NCBI GenBank assembly: GCA_031273705.1
Contig: JAISRJ010000067.1
Coordinates: forward strand, 1 to 5,119
Length of the DNA: 5,119 nt
From: Clostridiales bacterium
GTDB taxonomy: Bacteria > Bacillota > Clostridia > Lachnospirales > WQUN01
Reading direction: 5' to 3'
The position numbers and the translations under genes were made by a program. The notes under the pieces are model-generated. The model saw only the letters and a list, made by a program, of their open reading frames with translations. It was not told the origin of the DNA and ran no database searches. Every line of letters begins with the position of its first letter. The stretch's first letter is position 1. Below, one piece after another: positions 1 to 5,119 of the stretch.

Positions 1-6
1 AATTGT

Positions 7-1206
7 ATGAGCGACATGCTTTCCCAAGCGGAAATAGAAGCGTTATTGGGTGACGCTGACACAAGCGACGTGTCTGCCTCGTCGGAATCCTCCGTTCCCC
101 AGGATATTTTTACAAACGAACAGAAGGATATTTTGGGCGAAGTGGGCAATATTACAATGGGTACGGCGGCGACTACCCTCTTTGCCTTACTTAACCAAAA
201 GGTGCTTATTACAACGCCAAACGTTCTCATGCTTAATTGGCGTCAACTTTCTGATCGTTACGACAGACCGTGCGTAGGCGTTCGCGTAGATTATAAATTC
301 GGGCTGCAAGGTACCAATGTACTGGTGCTTAAAGAAAGAGACGTTCGCATTATCTCCAGCCTGATGATGGGCGGCGACGGTATCGTGCCCGACGACGGTA
401 AGCTGACCGAGCTAGACCTTAGCGCAATCGGTGAAGCCATGAATCAAATGGTGGGTTCCGCGGCCACTTCGTTATCCGGAATGATTCAGCGCACCATAGA
501 CATAGATACCCCGCAAGCGTTTGTACTGGAGTTTGACGACGATGATCTGTTTTTTGATACTGTCGGTTATTCCCCGGACGATACGATTGTTTGCATAGCT
601 TTCAAAATGGAGATAGGCACATTAATAAACAGTGAATTGGTTCAGGTTTTTCCATTTAATTTTGCGATGGATGTTATAGAAACTATGTCAGAAGTCAGTA
701 AAGCGCAAAACGAAAAAACAGAATCTATACAGACAGCGACATCACCGAATTCCACCTCGGCGACTCAAGCCCCGGCCCCGCCTTCCGCTTCGTCGGCACA
801 AGCCCCGGCCGCGGAAGCGGAAGCTTCGGTGCCCGCGGGTATGAATCCGCAGACGTCGTATCAACCTTCATACCAAAACCCGCAGCAGACCGCTCAAAAT
901 GTAAATGTTCAGCCGGTTACGTTTCAAAATTTTGACCAAGGCGCTTTAATGCAGCAAAAGGAAAATATAGACATTATAATGGATGTGCCCTTGGAAGTGT
1001 CCGTGGAATTGGGGCGCACCCGTAAAAAGATTAAAGAGATTCTGGAATTCTCGCCGGGTTCGGTGATAGAATTGGATAAACTTGCCGGTGAACCGATAGA
1101 TATTTTGGTAAACGGAAAATTTGTAGCGAAGGGCGAAGTCGTGGTTATAGATGAAAATTTCGGGATACGAGTAACGGACATCATAAGTGTGGATAAAAGG
1201 ATATGA
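7..1206 (+). CDS. fliY: FliY, flagellar motor switch protein with CheC-type CheY-P phosphatase and FliN-like domains
   Basis: This is a C-ring switch component that binds and dephosphorylates CheY-P. The 399-residue protein begins with a FliM-like CheY-P-binding peptide (MLSQAEIEALL, residues 4-14). A CheC-like region follows (about 35-230) with two complete phosphatase motifs of the form E-x2-N-x22-P: E45/N48/P71 and E143/N146/P169. Residues about 231-315 are a low-complexity Pro/Ala/Gln/Ser linker. Residues about 320-399 are a FliN/SpoA domain (from IDIIMDVPLEVSVELGRTRK to the end). The length and domain order match Bacillus FliY and differ from the short FliN of proteobacteria. I chose the ATG at 7 because family members start directly before the MLSQ-E-I-x-A-L-L peptide; its ribosome site lies off the window edge. 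The ATGA at 7-10 could overlap the stop of an upstream gene, by synteny fliM. The family call is near certain; phosphatase activity is inferred from the intact motifs. Confidence 0.96.
   Translation: MSDMLSQAEIEALLGDADTSDVSASSESSVPQDIFTNEQKDILGEVGNITMGTAATTLFALLNQKVLITTPNVLMLNWRQLSDRYDRPCVGVRVDYKFGLQGTNVLVLKERDVRIISSLMMGGDGIVPDDGKLTELDLSAIGEAMNQMVGSAATSLSGMIQRTIDIDTPQAFVLEFDDDDLFFDTVGYSPDDTIVCIAFKMEIGTLINSELVQVFPFNFAMDVIETMSEVSKAQNEKTESIQTATSPNSTSATQAPAPPSASSAQAPAAEAEASVPAGMNPQTSYQPSYQNPQQTAQNVNVQPVTFQNFDQGALMQQKENIDIIMDVPLEVSVELGRTRKKIKEILEFSPGSVIELDKLAGEPIDILVNGKFVAKGEVVVIDENFGIRVTDIISVDKRI
766..823 (+). repeat. GC-rich repeated and inverted-repeat segment in the fliY linker
   Basis: Within the FliY linker, the 12-mer CAAGCCCCGGCC occurs at 766-777 and again at 799-810, exactly 33 bases (11 codons) apart, and both copies encode QAPA. 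A perfect 10-base inverted repeat overlaps the second copy: CTTCCGCTTC at 782-791 and GAAGCGGAAG at 814-823. An inner pair CGGC/GCCG (794-797 with 808-811) could extend the fold. By hand count, 751-840 is about 74% G+C, while the flanks at 661-720 and 901-960 are about 35-40%. This fits expansion of a flexible linker by local duplication; a role for the RNA fold is unproven. Confidence 0.6.
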
Positions 1207-1227
1207 TCGGGAAATAATACAAAAAAA

Positions 1228-1240
1228 GCTCACTTTGAGC
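1228..1240 (+). other. Small hairpin in the fliY-cheY gap
   Basis: GCTCA (1228-1232) and TGAGC (1236-1240) form a perfect 5-bp stem with a 3-base loop, 7 bases before the cheY ribosome site. It has no T-tract after it, so it is not a terminator. It could slightly influence access to the cheY ribosome site or mark an RNA-processing point. A stem this short can also arise by chance. Confidence 0.3.
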
Positions 1241-1247
1241 ATATAAA

Positions 1248-1253
1248 GAGGTG
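1248..1253 (+). promoter_or_regulatory. Ribosome binding site that fixes the cheY start at TTG 1260
   Basis: GAGGTG (within AAAGAGGTGG, 1245-1254) is a strong match to the Shine-Dalgarno consensus. It stands 6 bases before a TTG at 1260-1262. The upstream in-frame GTG at 1251-1253 is part of this site and has no ribosome site of its own at usable spacing. Confidence 0.75.
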
Positions 1254-1259
1254 GCTCTC

Positions 1260-1625
1260 TTGTCAGACAAGACTATATTAGTGGTAGACGACGCCGCGTT
1301 CATGCGTATGATGTTGAAGGATATTTTGACAAAAAACGGTTACAGTGTGGTAGGTGAAGCGGAGAACGGCGCGAAAGCAATAGAGAAATTTAAAGAGCTT
1401 AAACCTAACCTGGTAATCATGGACATCACTATGCCTGAAATGGACGGCATAAACGCGACAAAGGGAATAAGATCCGTAGACGGCGAAGCCTTGATTATCA
1501 TGTGTTCCGCTATGGGTCAGCAGGCTATGGTTATAGAGTCTATACAAGCCGGCGCAAGGGATTTTATTGTAAAACCGTTCCAAGCGGATAGGGTTTTGGA
1601 AGCTGTACAAAAGGTTATAGGATAA
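1260..1625 (+). CDS. cheY: CheY, chemotaxis response regulator
   Basis: This is a single-domain receiver that is phosphorylated by CheA and then acts on the flagellar switch. From the TTG start it has 121 residues, matching the roughly 120 of Bacillus CheY; starting at GTG 1251 would add three residues (124). The key residues are all present: acidic pair D10/D11, phosphoacceptor D55 in LVIMDITMPEMDG, S83 in the MCSAMGQQ segment, and K105 in FIVKPF. The wording of these blocks is very close to the Bacillus subtilis type as I recall it, where CheY-P binds FliM and FliY. It lies directly after fliY, whose product has CheY-P phosphatase motifs. Its stop shares one base with the fliO start (TAATG), implying translational coupling. 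The gene looks intact. Confidence 0.96.
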   Translation: MSDKTILVVDDAAFMRMMLKDILTKNGYSVVGEAENGAKAIEKFKELKPNLVIMDITMPEMDGINATKGIRSVDGEALIIMCSAMGQQAMVIESIQAGARDFIVKPFQADRVLEAVQKVIG

Positions 1626-2032
1626 TGCCAAATTCGGGGGACTGGTCTGTTATAGGCCAGTCTTTTTATATGTTGGCGGTTTTTGGGGTATTGATTGCTC
1701 TTACGTATTTTTGTGTGCGTAAGTTAGGCGGCGCGGGACTTAGAGGCAGCAGGGGCGGTAATATTAAGATTATAGACGTTAAAAGTATTACTCCCCAGGC
1801 GGGGGTACAATTGATACAAATCGGCCGGCGCATTTTTTTGATAGGAGTGACAAAAGAACATATTGACCTTGTAGCCGAACTAACCGATCAAGTGGAACAT
1901 TTGCATACAAAAGATATTCGTGTGAAAGACAATTCGATCGATACGCCAAATATTTTCGCGAGATATTTAAGCCGCGCCCAAAACAAGTACAAAGAAAAAG
2001 ACAAACCCGGAGAAATAGATGGCTTTAAATAG
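1625..2032 (+). CDS. fliO: FliO (FliZ in Bacillus naming), flagellar export gate assembly protein
   Basis: FliO is a small bitopic membrane protein that helps assemble or stabilise the FliP ring of the flagellar export gate. The 135-residue product has a short N-terminus, one membrane segment (about residues 11-31), then a positively charged stretch (VRKLGGAGLRGSRGG). A cytoplasmic FliO domain follows (about 45-95, IKIIDVKSITPQAGVQLIQI and onward), then a charged, lysine-rich tail. The family is poorly conserved, so the call rests on topology, the domain wording and the position between cheY and fliP. The ATG at 1625 overlaps the cheY stop by one base. An in-frame ATG at 1670 (residue 16) lacks a visible ribosome site and would start inside the membrane segment. 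The first codons contain a terminator-like hairpin, annotated separately. Confidence 0.88.
   Translation: MPNSGDWSVIGQSFYMLAVFGVLIALTYFCVRKLGGAGLRGSRGGNIKIIDVKSITPQAGVQLIQIGRRIFLIGVTKEHIDLVAELTDQVEHLHTKDIRVKDNSIDTPNIFARYLSRAQNKYKEKDKPGEIDGFK
1640..1667 (+). terminator. Intrinsic-terminator-like hairpin with T-tract inside the 5' end of fliO
   Basis: GACTGG (1640-1645) pairs with CCAGTC (1657-1662). The stem extends inward by T1646-G1656 (wobble) and C1647-G1655, giving 8 pairs around a 7-base loop (1648-1654). Five T residues (1663-1667) follow at once. This is the form of a Rho-independent terminator, 15 bases after the cheY stop but within fliO codons 6-15. Since fliO-flhB are intact downstream on the same strand, full termination is unlikely. 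Partial termination or attenuation that lowers export-gate transcripts relative to fliY/cheY is the plausible reading. It may also be a coincidence of the coding sequence. Confidence 0.5.
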
Positions 2033-2045
2033 GTAAGTATAACTC

Positions 2046-2079
2046 GGTTAGCAAACTGCGGCGTACCGCGCAGTTTACC
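2046..2079 (+). promoter_or_regulatory. Hairpin in the fliO-fliP intergenic region
   Basis: AAACTGCG (2053-2060) and CGCAGTTT (2069-2076) form a perfect 8-bp stem with an 8-base loop. An alternative fold pairs AAACT+GCGG (2053-2061) with CCGC (2066-2069) and AGTTT (2072-2076), leaving a CGTA tetraloop and a 2-base bulge. GGT/ACC (2046-2048 with 2077-2079) can add a closing helix across a 4-base bulge. No T-tract follows, so it is not a simple terminator. It ends 34 bases before the preferred fliP ATG at 2114. It could protect the downstream message, mark a cleavage site or tune fliP translation. Confidence 0.5.
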
Positions 2080-2113
2080 AAATATGCCAAACATACCAGA
2101 GAGAAGAAGCCCA

Positions 2114-2755
2114 ATGACAGAAAATCAATCAGTTGTTTCCACTCTACAAATATTATTAATGTTTAGCGCTATCGGTCTGGCTCCGTATATTCTGGTCATG
2201 CTGACTGGTTTTACTCGCATAATAATCAGTCTGCAATTTTTGCGCAGCGCGCTGGGCACACAGCAAATGCCGCCAAACCAAATATTGGTTGGCTTAGCCT
2301 TGTTCTTAACGCTGTTTATTATGGGTCCGATATTCGACGACATTAACGCCAACGCTATAAAACCCTTTTCGGCGGGGACATTAAGCGCCGATGAGGCGAT
2401 AGATCGCGGAATGGAGCCGTTGCGCGTTTTTATGCGTAATCAGGCTGAGGATAAAGATGTGGCGCTGTTTGTTCAGTTATCCGGTCAGACCGTAAATTCT
2501 GTAGAGGAAATACCCGATCGGGTTTTAATACCCGCTTTTATGCTGGGCGAGCTTACCAAGGGGTTTAAAGTGGGCTTTATAATATATCTGCCGTTTATTG
2601 TAATAGACATGGTGGTCGCTTCTATCCTTATGGCGATGGGTATGATGATGCTGCCGCCCGTTATGATCTCACTGCCGTTTAAGATCTTAATCTTTATAAT
2701 GAGCGGCGGTTGGAGCTATATGTTAGAAAGCCTGGTACGCACTTTTCGAATGTGA
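2114..2755 (+). CDS. fliP: FliP, flagellar type III export gate protein
   Basis: FliP forms the main ring of the FliPQR export pore in the centre of the basal body. From ATG 2114 the product is 213 residues. It has N-terminal membrane segments (about 8-32 and 55-75), the conserved stretch FTRIIISLQFLRSALGTQQ (33-51) and MPPNQILVGLALFLTLFIMGP (52-72), a soluble middle (about 75-138), and the FliP signature region PAFMLGELTKGFKVGF (140-155). The near-invariant C-terminal block MGMMMLPPVMISLPFK (175-190) is also present. I prefer 2114 because a purine-rich, weak ribosome site (GAGAGAAGAAG, 2098-2108) precedes it. The in-frame ATG at 2084 (223 residues) has none and sits 4 bases after the intergenic hairpin. 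Bacillus FliP has about 221 residues, so length alone does not exclude 2084. Confidence 0.95.
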   Translation: MTENQSVVSTLQILLMFSAIGLAPYILVMLTGFTRIIISLQFLRSALGTQQMPPNQILVGLALFLTLFIMGPIFDDINANAIKPFSAGTLSADEAIDRGMEPLRVFMRNQAEDKDVALFVQLSGQTVNSVEEIPDRVLIPAFMLGELTKGFKVGFIIYLPFIVIDMVVASILMAMGMMMLPPVMISLPFKILIFIMSGGWSYMLESLVRTFRM

Positions 2756-2779
2756 TCAAAAGAGCACAGTACAGCACAC

Positions 2780-2785
2780 AGGAGG
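2780..2785 (+). promoter_or_regulatory. Strong ribosome binding site for fliQ
   Basis: AGGAGG stands 5 bases before ATG 2791 and is the best Shine-Dalgarno match in the window. It fixes the fliQ start there and excludes the longer frame that opens inside fliP at about 2710. Confidence 0.85.
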
Positions 2786-2790
2786 ACGAC

Positions 2791-3066
2791 ATGACACAAG
2801 AGAGAATTCTGGATTTGATGCGCGACGGGCTGACGGCGATTATGCTTGTATCCGCGCCGCCGCTGCTTATGGGATTGACTGTAGGAATTATAGTCAGCAT
2901 TTTCCAAGCGGTAACTTCTATTCAAGAGCCGACACTGGCGTTTATTCCCAAGATTGTCGCGGTTTTACTTTCTCTTATAATATTCGGTCCGTTTATGCTC
3001 GCGACCTTAACAAATTATTTTACCATACTTATCGGCAGTATTCCGGAATTAACCATCCCTCGTTAA
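2791..3066 (+). CDS. fliQ: FliQ, flagellar type III export gate protein
   Basis: FliQ is the small two-helix subunit that wraps around FliP/FliR in the export pore. The product is 91 residues, against a family norm of about 89. It starts MTQERILDLMRDGL, as family members do, followed by two hydrophobic hairpin segments (about 15-40 and 52-82). The conserved loop FQAVTSIQEPTLAFIPKI (38-55) lies between them. The start is set by the AGGAGG at 2780-2785, 35 bases after the fliP stop. The stop TAA is immediately followed by the ATG of fliR (TAAATG), so fliR translation is probably coupled to it. The gene is intact and ordinary. Confidence 0.96.
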   Translation: MTQERILDLMRDGLTAIMLVSAPPLLMGLTVGIIVSIFQAVTSIQEPTLAFIPKIVAVLLSLIIFGPFMLATLTNYFTILIGSIPELTIPR

Positions 3067-3963
3067 ATGTTCGCGTTTAAATCAGTAATATTGACTTCCG
3101 TACTTCCTATGATTCCGACTACGGGGTTTGATTCAGGACTGGGTTCGTTCAGCTCGTTAAGCGCCGCCTTCTTAGAACTGCTAGGATTCTTCTTAAATAT
3201 AGATGTTCTGCTGGTCGTGTTTGTAAGAATCTTGGCGTTTATAATAATATTGCCGGTATTGTCCGGGGCGAATATGAACAACATGGCAAAGCTTACCTTC
3301 TCGCTGCTGGTTTCTCTGCTGCTTGTTTCGTCCGGCAATATAGCCGAAGTAAGCTACCTGAATACGCCCTTGGGATACGCGCTGCTTATTTTACAGGAAT
3401 TTTTTACCGGATTTATATTGGGCTTCATGGCGTTTATAGCTTTTAACCTGGTGTTCTTTGCGGGTCAGCTTCTGGATTTTCAAATAGGGTTTTCGATGGT
3501 TAGTGTATTCGATCCTATCACGCAGGTACAAGTACCCATAATAGGGAATCTGTATTTTATGATTATATGCGCTATGCTGGTTCAGACCGGCGGTTTTCAC
3601 AAATTGCTGGCGGTAATCTTTTACAGCTACGAGGCGCTGCCGATTGGCAAGGCGGAGATACTTCAAAACCCCGCGCTTATGAATGATTTGTTGGGATTGA
3701 TGACAAATTTTCTGATAGTTGCTTTTCAAACCGCCATGCCTATACTGGGCGCCATCTTGATTGTCGATGTGGCTATGGGGTTGCTGGTAAAGGCAGTGCC
3801 TCAAATGAATGTATTTGTCGTAGGTATGCCCATAAAATTACTTGTGGGTTTACTCTTGCTGATTCTTACGGCCCCTATTTTGTCTGAGACGTACAACGCG
3901 GTCTTTGAGATGGCGTACTCCGCCGTAATAGCCGCGCTGAAGGGACTGGCGCAAAGTGGCTGA
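3067..3963 (+). CDS. fliR: FliR, flagellar type III export gate protein
   Basis: FliR is the third pore subunit, one copy per FliP5-FliQ4-FliR1 gate. The product is 298 residues with hydrophobic segments at about 46-66, 76-90, 102-135, 158-175, 212-240 and 250-272. Recognisable FliR blocks are FVRILAFIIILPVLSG (52-67), GQLLDFQIGFSMVSVFDP (133-150) and the C-terminal signature VKAVPQMNVFVVGMPIKL (241-258). It is about 38 residues longer than Bacillus FliR (about 259). The excess is an N-terminal stretch before the first conserved helix (residues 1 to about 42), mostly hydrophobic or Ser/Gly-rich. The ATG at 3067 abuts the fliQ stop and shows no clear ribosome site, so it likely depends on coupling. 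An in-frame ATG at 3109 also lacks one. The gene overlaps flhB by 8 bases. Confidence 0.94.
   Translation: MFAFKSVILTSVLPMIPTTGFDSGLGSFSSLSAAFLELLGFFLNIDVLLVVFVRILAFIIILPVLSGANMNNMAKLTFSLLVSLLLVSSGNIAEVSYLNTPLGYALLILQEFFTGFILGFMAFIAFNLVFFAGQLLDFQIGFSMVSVFDPITQVQVPIIGNLYFMIICAMLVQTGGFHKLLAVIFYSYEALPIGKAEILQNPALMNDLLGLMTNFLIVAFQTAMPILGAILIVDVAMGLLVKAVPQMNVFVVGMPIKLLVGLLLLILTAPILSETYNAVFEMAYSAVIAALKGLAQSG
3940..3945 (+). promoter_or_regulatory. Probable ribosome binding site for flhB
   Basis: AAGGGA, inside the 3' end of fliR, lies 10 bases before the GTG at 3956. This is slightly long spacing, but it is the only plausible site upstream of the conserved FlhB N-terminus. Confidence 0.5.
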
Positions 3964-5068
3964 CGCCGTTGAATTACGTCTGAGTATAAACATCAGGATA
4001 AATCTTAGATTTTTTGATGAGAAAACAGAGAAAGCCACGCCCCGCAAAAGAAAAAAGTCTCGCGAAGAAGGGCAAGTCGCAAAAAGCCAGGAAGTTGGAA
4101 CGGCATTTTTGTTCTTAGGAGCGTTCGCCATGTTCAAAATATTCGCCGGATGGATTTATGATCGGGTGATAAATATTTTTGGATATGGGTTGGGTTTGAT
4201 CCGGGATACGGATATGGTGCTTGACGTTAATTTTATACAGGGATACATTCCATTTCTGTTTACAGAGACATTGACTATCGCCATGCCGATTTTCGCCGCC
4301 GCGATGATTATCGGCATTGTGACTAATCTGGTGCAGGTAGGTTGGCAGATAACCCCAAAGTCAATACAGCCTAAATTCTCAAAAATTAATCCGCTGTCGG
4401 GTTTTAAGCGCATGTTCTCGGCGCAGCTGTTTGTAACGCTCGCAAAGTCACTGCTAAAATTCGCGGTTATCGTCATTGTCATTTATACCGCTTTGCGGGA
4501 TGAACTGGGTATGCTGATTCACCTGCCGTTTATGGGATTAATGGAATCCGTCATGTATATTGGGAATTTAATTGTGTCATTGGGGATAAAGGTGGGCGCG
4601 TGGTTTTTATTTGTGGCGGCGGCGGACTACGCTTATACGCGTCTAAAACACTCAAAAGATTTACGGATGAGCAAACAGGAAGTAAAAGAGGAATTTAAAC
4701 AAGCGGAAGGAAATCCGCAGGTAAAGGGAAAGATTCGCTCTATAATGCGTGATGTCTCTATGCGGCGCATGATGGAATCCGTACCTCACGCCGACGTTAT
4801 TATTACAAATCCGACGCATTACGCCGTTGCTTTGCGTTACGACAGGGAAAGCGAGCGCGCGCCTGTCGTCTTGGCCAAGGGAGCGGATTATATCGCCCGC
4901 AGAATCAAACAGATTGCCGCCGAAAAGGGCATACAAACGGTAGAAAATAAAGAGTTAGCCCGCACGTTGTACAACACCGTGGATATAGGGCGGGAGATAC
5001 CGCCAGAGCTGTATCAGGCGGTAGCGGAGATTCTCGCGTTTGTTTACAGACTGCGAGGACGGATTTAA
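3956..5068 (+). CDS. flhB: FlhB, flagellar export substrate-specificity switch protein
   Basis: FlhB is an inner-membrane export component whose cytoplasmic domain cuts itself and so switches export from rod/hook to filament substrates. The product is 370 residues, near the family norm of about 350-380. The usual entry motif FFDEKTEKATPRKRKKSREE (19-38) and GQVAKSQEV (39-47) is present. Four membrane segments follow (about 49-66, 102-129, 158-180, 197-225), with the conserved cytoplasmic loop between the second and third (residues 134-154). A charged linker and the autocleavage motif N285-P286-T287-H288 come next, with cleavage expected between N285 and P286. The C-terminal domain (289-370) is complete. 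The start is GTG, overlapping the fliR stop by 8 bases. About 11 extra residues precede the LRF-F core compared with Bacillus FlhB, and no better downstream start codon exists. Confidence 0.96.
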   Translation: MADAVELRLSINIRINLRFFDEKTEKATPRKRKKSREEGQVAKSQEVGTAFLFLGAFAMFKIFAGWIYDRVINIFGYGLGLIRDTDMVLDVNFIQGYIPFLFTETLTIAMPIFAAAMIIGIVTNLVQVGWQITPKSIQPKFSKINPLSGFKRMFSAQLFVTLAKSLLKFAVIVIVIYTALRDELGMLIHLPFMGLMESVMYIGNLIVSLGIKVGAWFLFVAAADYAYTRLKHSKDLRMSKQEVKEEFKQAEGNPQVKGKIRSIMRDVSMRRMMESVPHADVIITNPTHYAVALRYDRESERAPVVLAKGADYIARRIKQIAAEKGIQTVENKELARTLYNTVDIGREIPPELYQAVAEILAFVYRLRGRI

Positions 5069-5088
5069 TAGACGCTAACGGAAAAGAA

Positions 5089-5118
5089 TGTACAAAAAAT
5101 AACATAATATGCTATAAT
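5089..5118 (+). promoter_or_regulatory. Candidate vegetative promoter with extended -10 element at the window's right edge
   Basis: TATAAT at 5113-5118 is a perfect -10 hexamer, preceded by TG at 5110-5111 (TGCTATAAT, extended -10). TGTACA at 5089-5094 matches the -35 consensus TTGACA at 4 of 6 positions with an 18-base spacer. Together this would be a housekeeping sigma-A type promoter whose start point falls just outside the window. It would drive the next gene, expected by synteny to be flhA, apart from or in addition to readthrough from the operon. The 51 bases after flhB hold no terminator that I can see. Confidence 0.5.
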
Positions 5119-5119
5119 T

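Noticed and set aside
924..1184. Open minus-strand frames opposite the fliY C-terminus and cheY
   Set aside because: They are fully antisense to conserved FliN-like and CheY coding sequence, with no ribosome site or recognisable domain; these are shadow frames.
2512..2523. 12-base perfect palindrome ACCCGATCGGGT followed by TTTAATA inside fliP
   Set aside because: As RNA it gives only a 4-bp stem with a tetraloop and a short T-run, in the middle of conserved fliP coding sequence. It is too weak for a terminator and has no context for an operator.
2695..2700. TATAAT inside the 3' end of fliP as an internal promoter for fliQ
   Set aside because: No reasonable -35 at 16-18 bases upstream and no extended -10 TG. 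Such hexamers arise by chance in AT-rich codons for Ile/Met.
2710..2790. Longer frame upstream of fliQ overlapping the fliP 3' end
   Set aside because: The extra 27 residues are unlike FliQ, while a strong AGGAGG sits 5 bases before ATG 2791 and yields the family-standard length and N-terminus.
3391..3804. Long open frame on the minus strand opposite fliR (137 codons)
   Set aside because: It lies wholly opposite a conserved fliR, has a composition rich in Tyr/His/Gln/Lys typical of a shadow frame, and matches no family I recognise.
1..5119. Search for an undescribed system such as a defence island, mobile element, CRISPR array, retron or novel gene cluster
   Set aside because: All seven genes belong to well-known flagellar/chemotaxis families in standard order, with short gaps and no foreign insertions, spaced direct repeats or tRNA-like folds.

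Overview
The window is a tightly packed stretch of a flagellar/chemotaxis operon, with every gene on the + strand. The order is fliY - cheY - fliO - fliP - fliQ - fliR - flhB. This is the order of the Bacillus subtilis fla/che operon (fliM-fliY-cheY-fliZ/fliO-fliP-fliQ-fliR-flhB-flhA), so the window very probably lies between fliM (upstream, cut off) and flhA (downstream, not reached). A FliY that fuses a CheC-type phosphatase to a FliN domain, and a CheY very close to the Bacillus type, point to a motile Gram-positive-lineage bacterium (Bacillota). Moderate GC and strong purine-rich ribosome sites fit a clostridial or related lineage, but the species cannot be named from this sequence.

Layout. 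Positions 7-1206 encode FliY, a switch-complex protein with two CheC phosphatase sites and a C-terminal FliN-like domain joined by a GC-rich Pro/Ala/Gln linker. Positions 1260-1625 encode the response regulator CheY, best started at a TTG codon behind a strong ribosome site. Positions 1625-5068 encode the membrane part of the flagellar type III export gate: FliO (assembly factor), FliP, FliQ and FliR (the core pore complex) and FlhB (the substrate-specificity switch, with its NPTH autocleavage site). Junctions are short or overlapping (TAATG between cheY and fliO, TAAATG between fliQ and fliR, an 8-base overlap between fliR and flhB). This suggests one polycistronic message with translational coupling.

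How the genes work together. FliP, FliQ and FliR, assembled with help from FliO, form the pore through which rod, hook and filament proteins are exported, and FlhB gates the order of export. FliY sits in the C-ring. It can bind phosphorylated CheY through its N-terminal peptide and dephosphorylate it through its two CheC-type sites, so the signal and its terminator are encoded side by side.

The coding content is ordinary. The parts worth a second look are mostly small and non-coding or translational: an intrinsic-terminator-like hairpin plus T-tract inside the first codons of fliO; a possible internal start in fliY that would yield a free FliN-like protein; a hairpin in the only sizeable intergenic gap (fliO-fliP); a GC-rich repeated linker in fliY; an N-terminal extension on FliR; and a strong extended -10 promoter motif at the right edge. 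I found no mobile element, CRISPR array, tRNA, rRNA or undescribed gene system.
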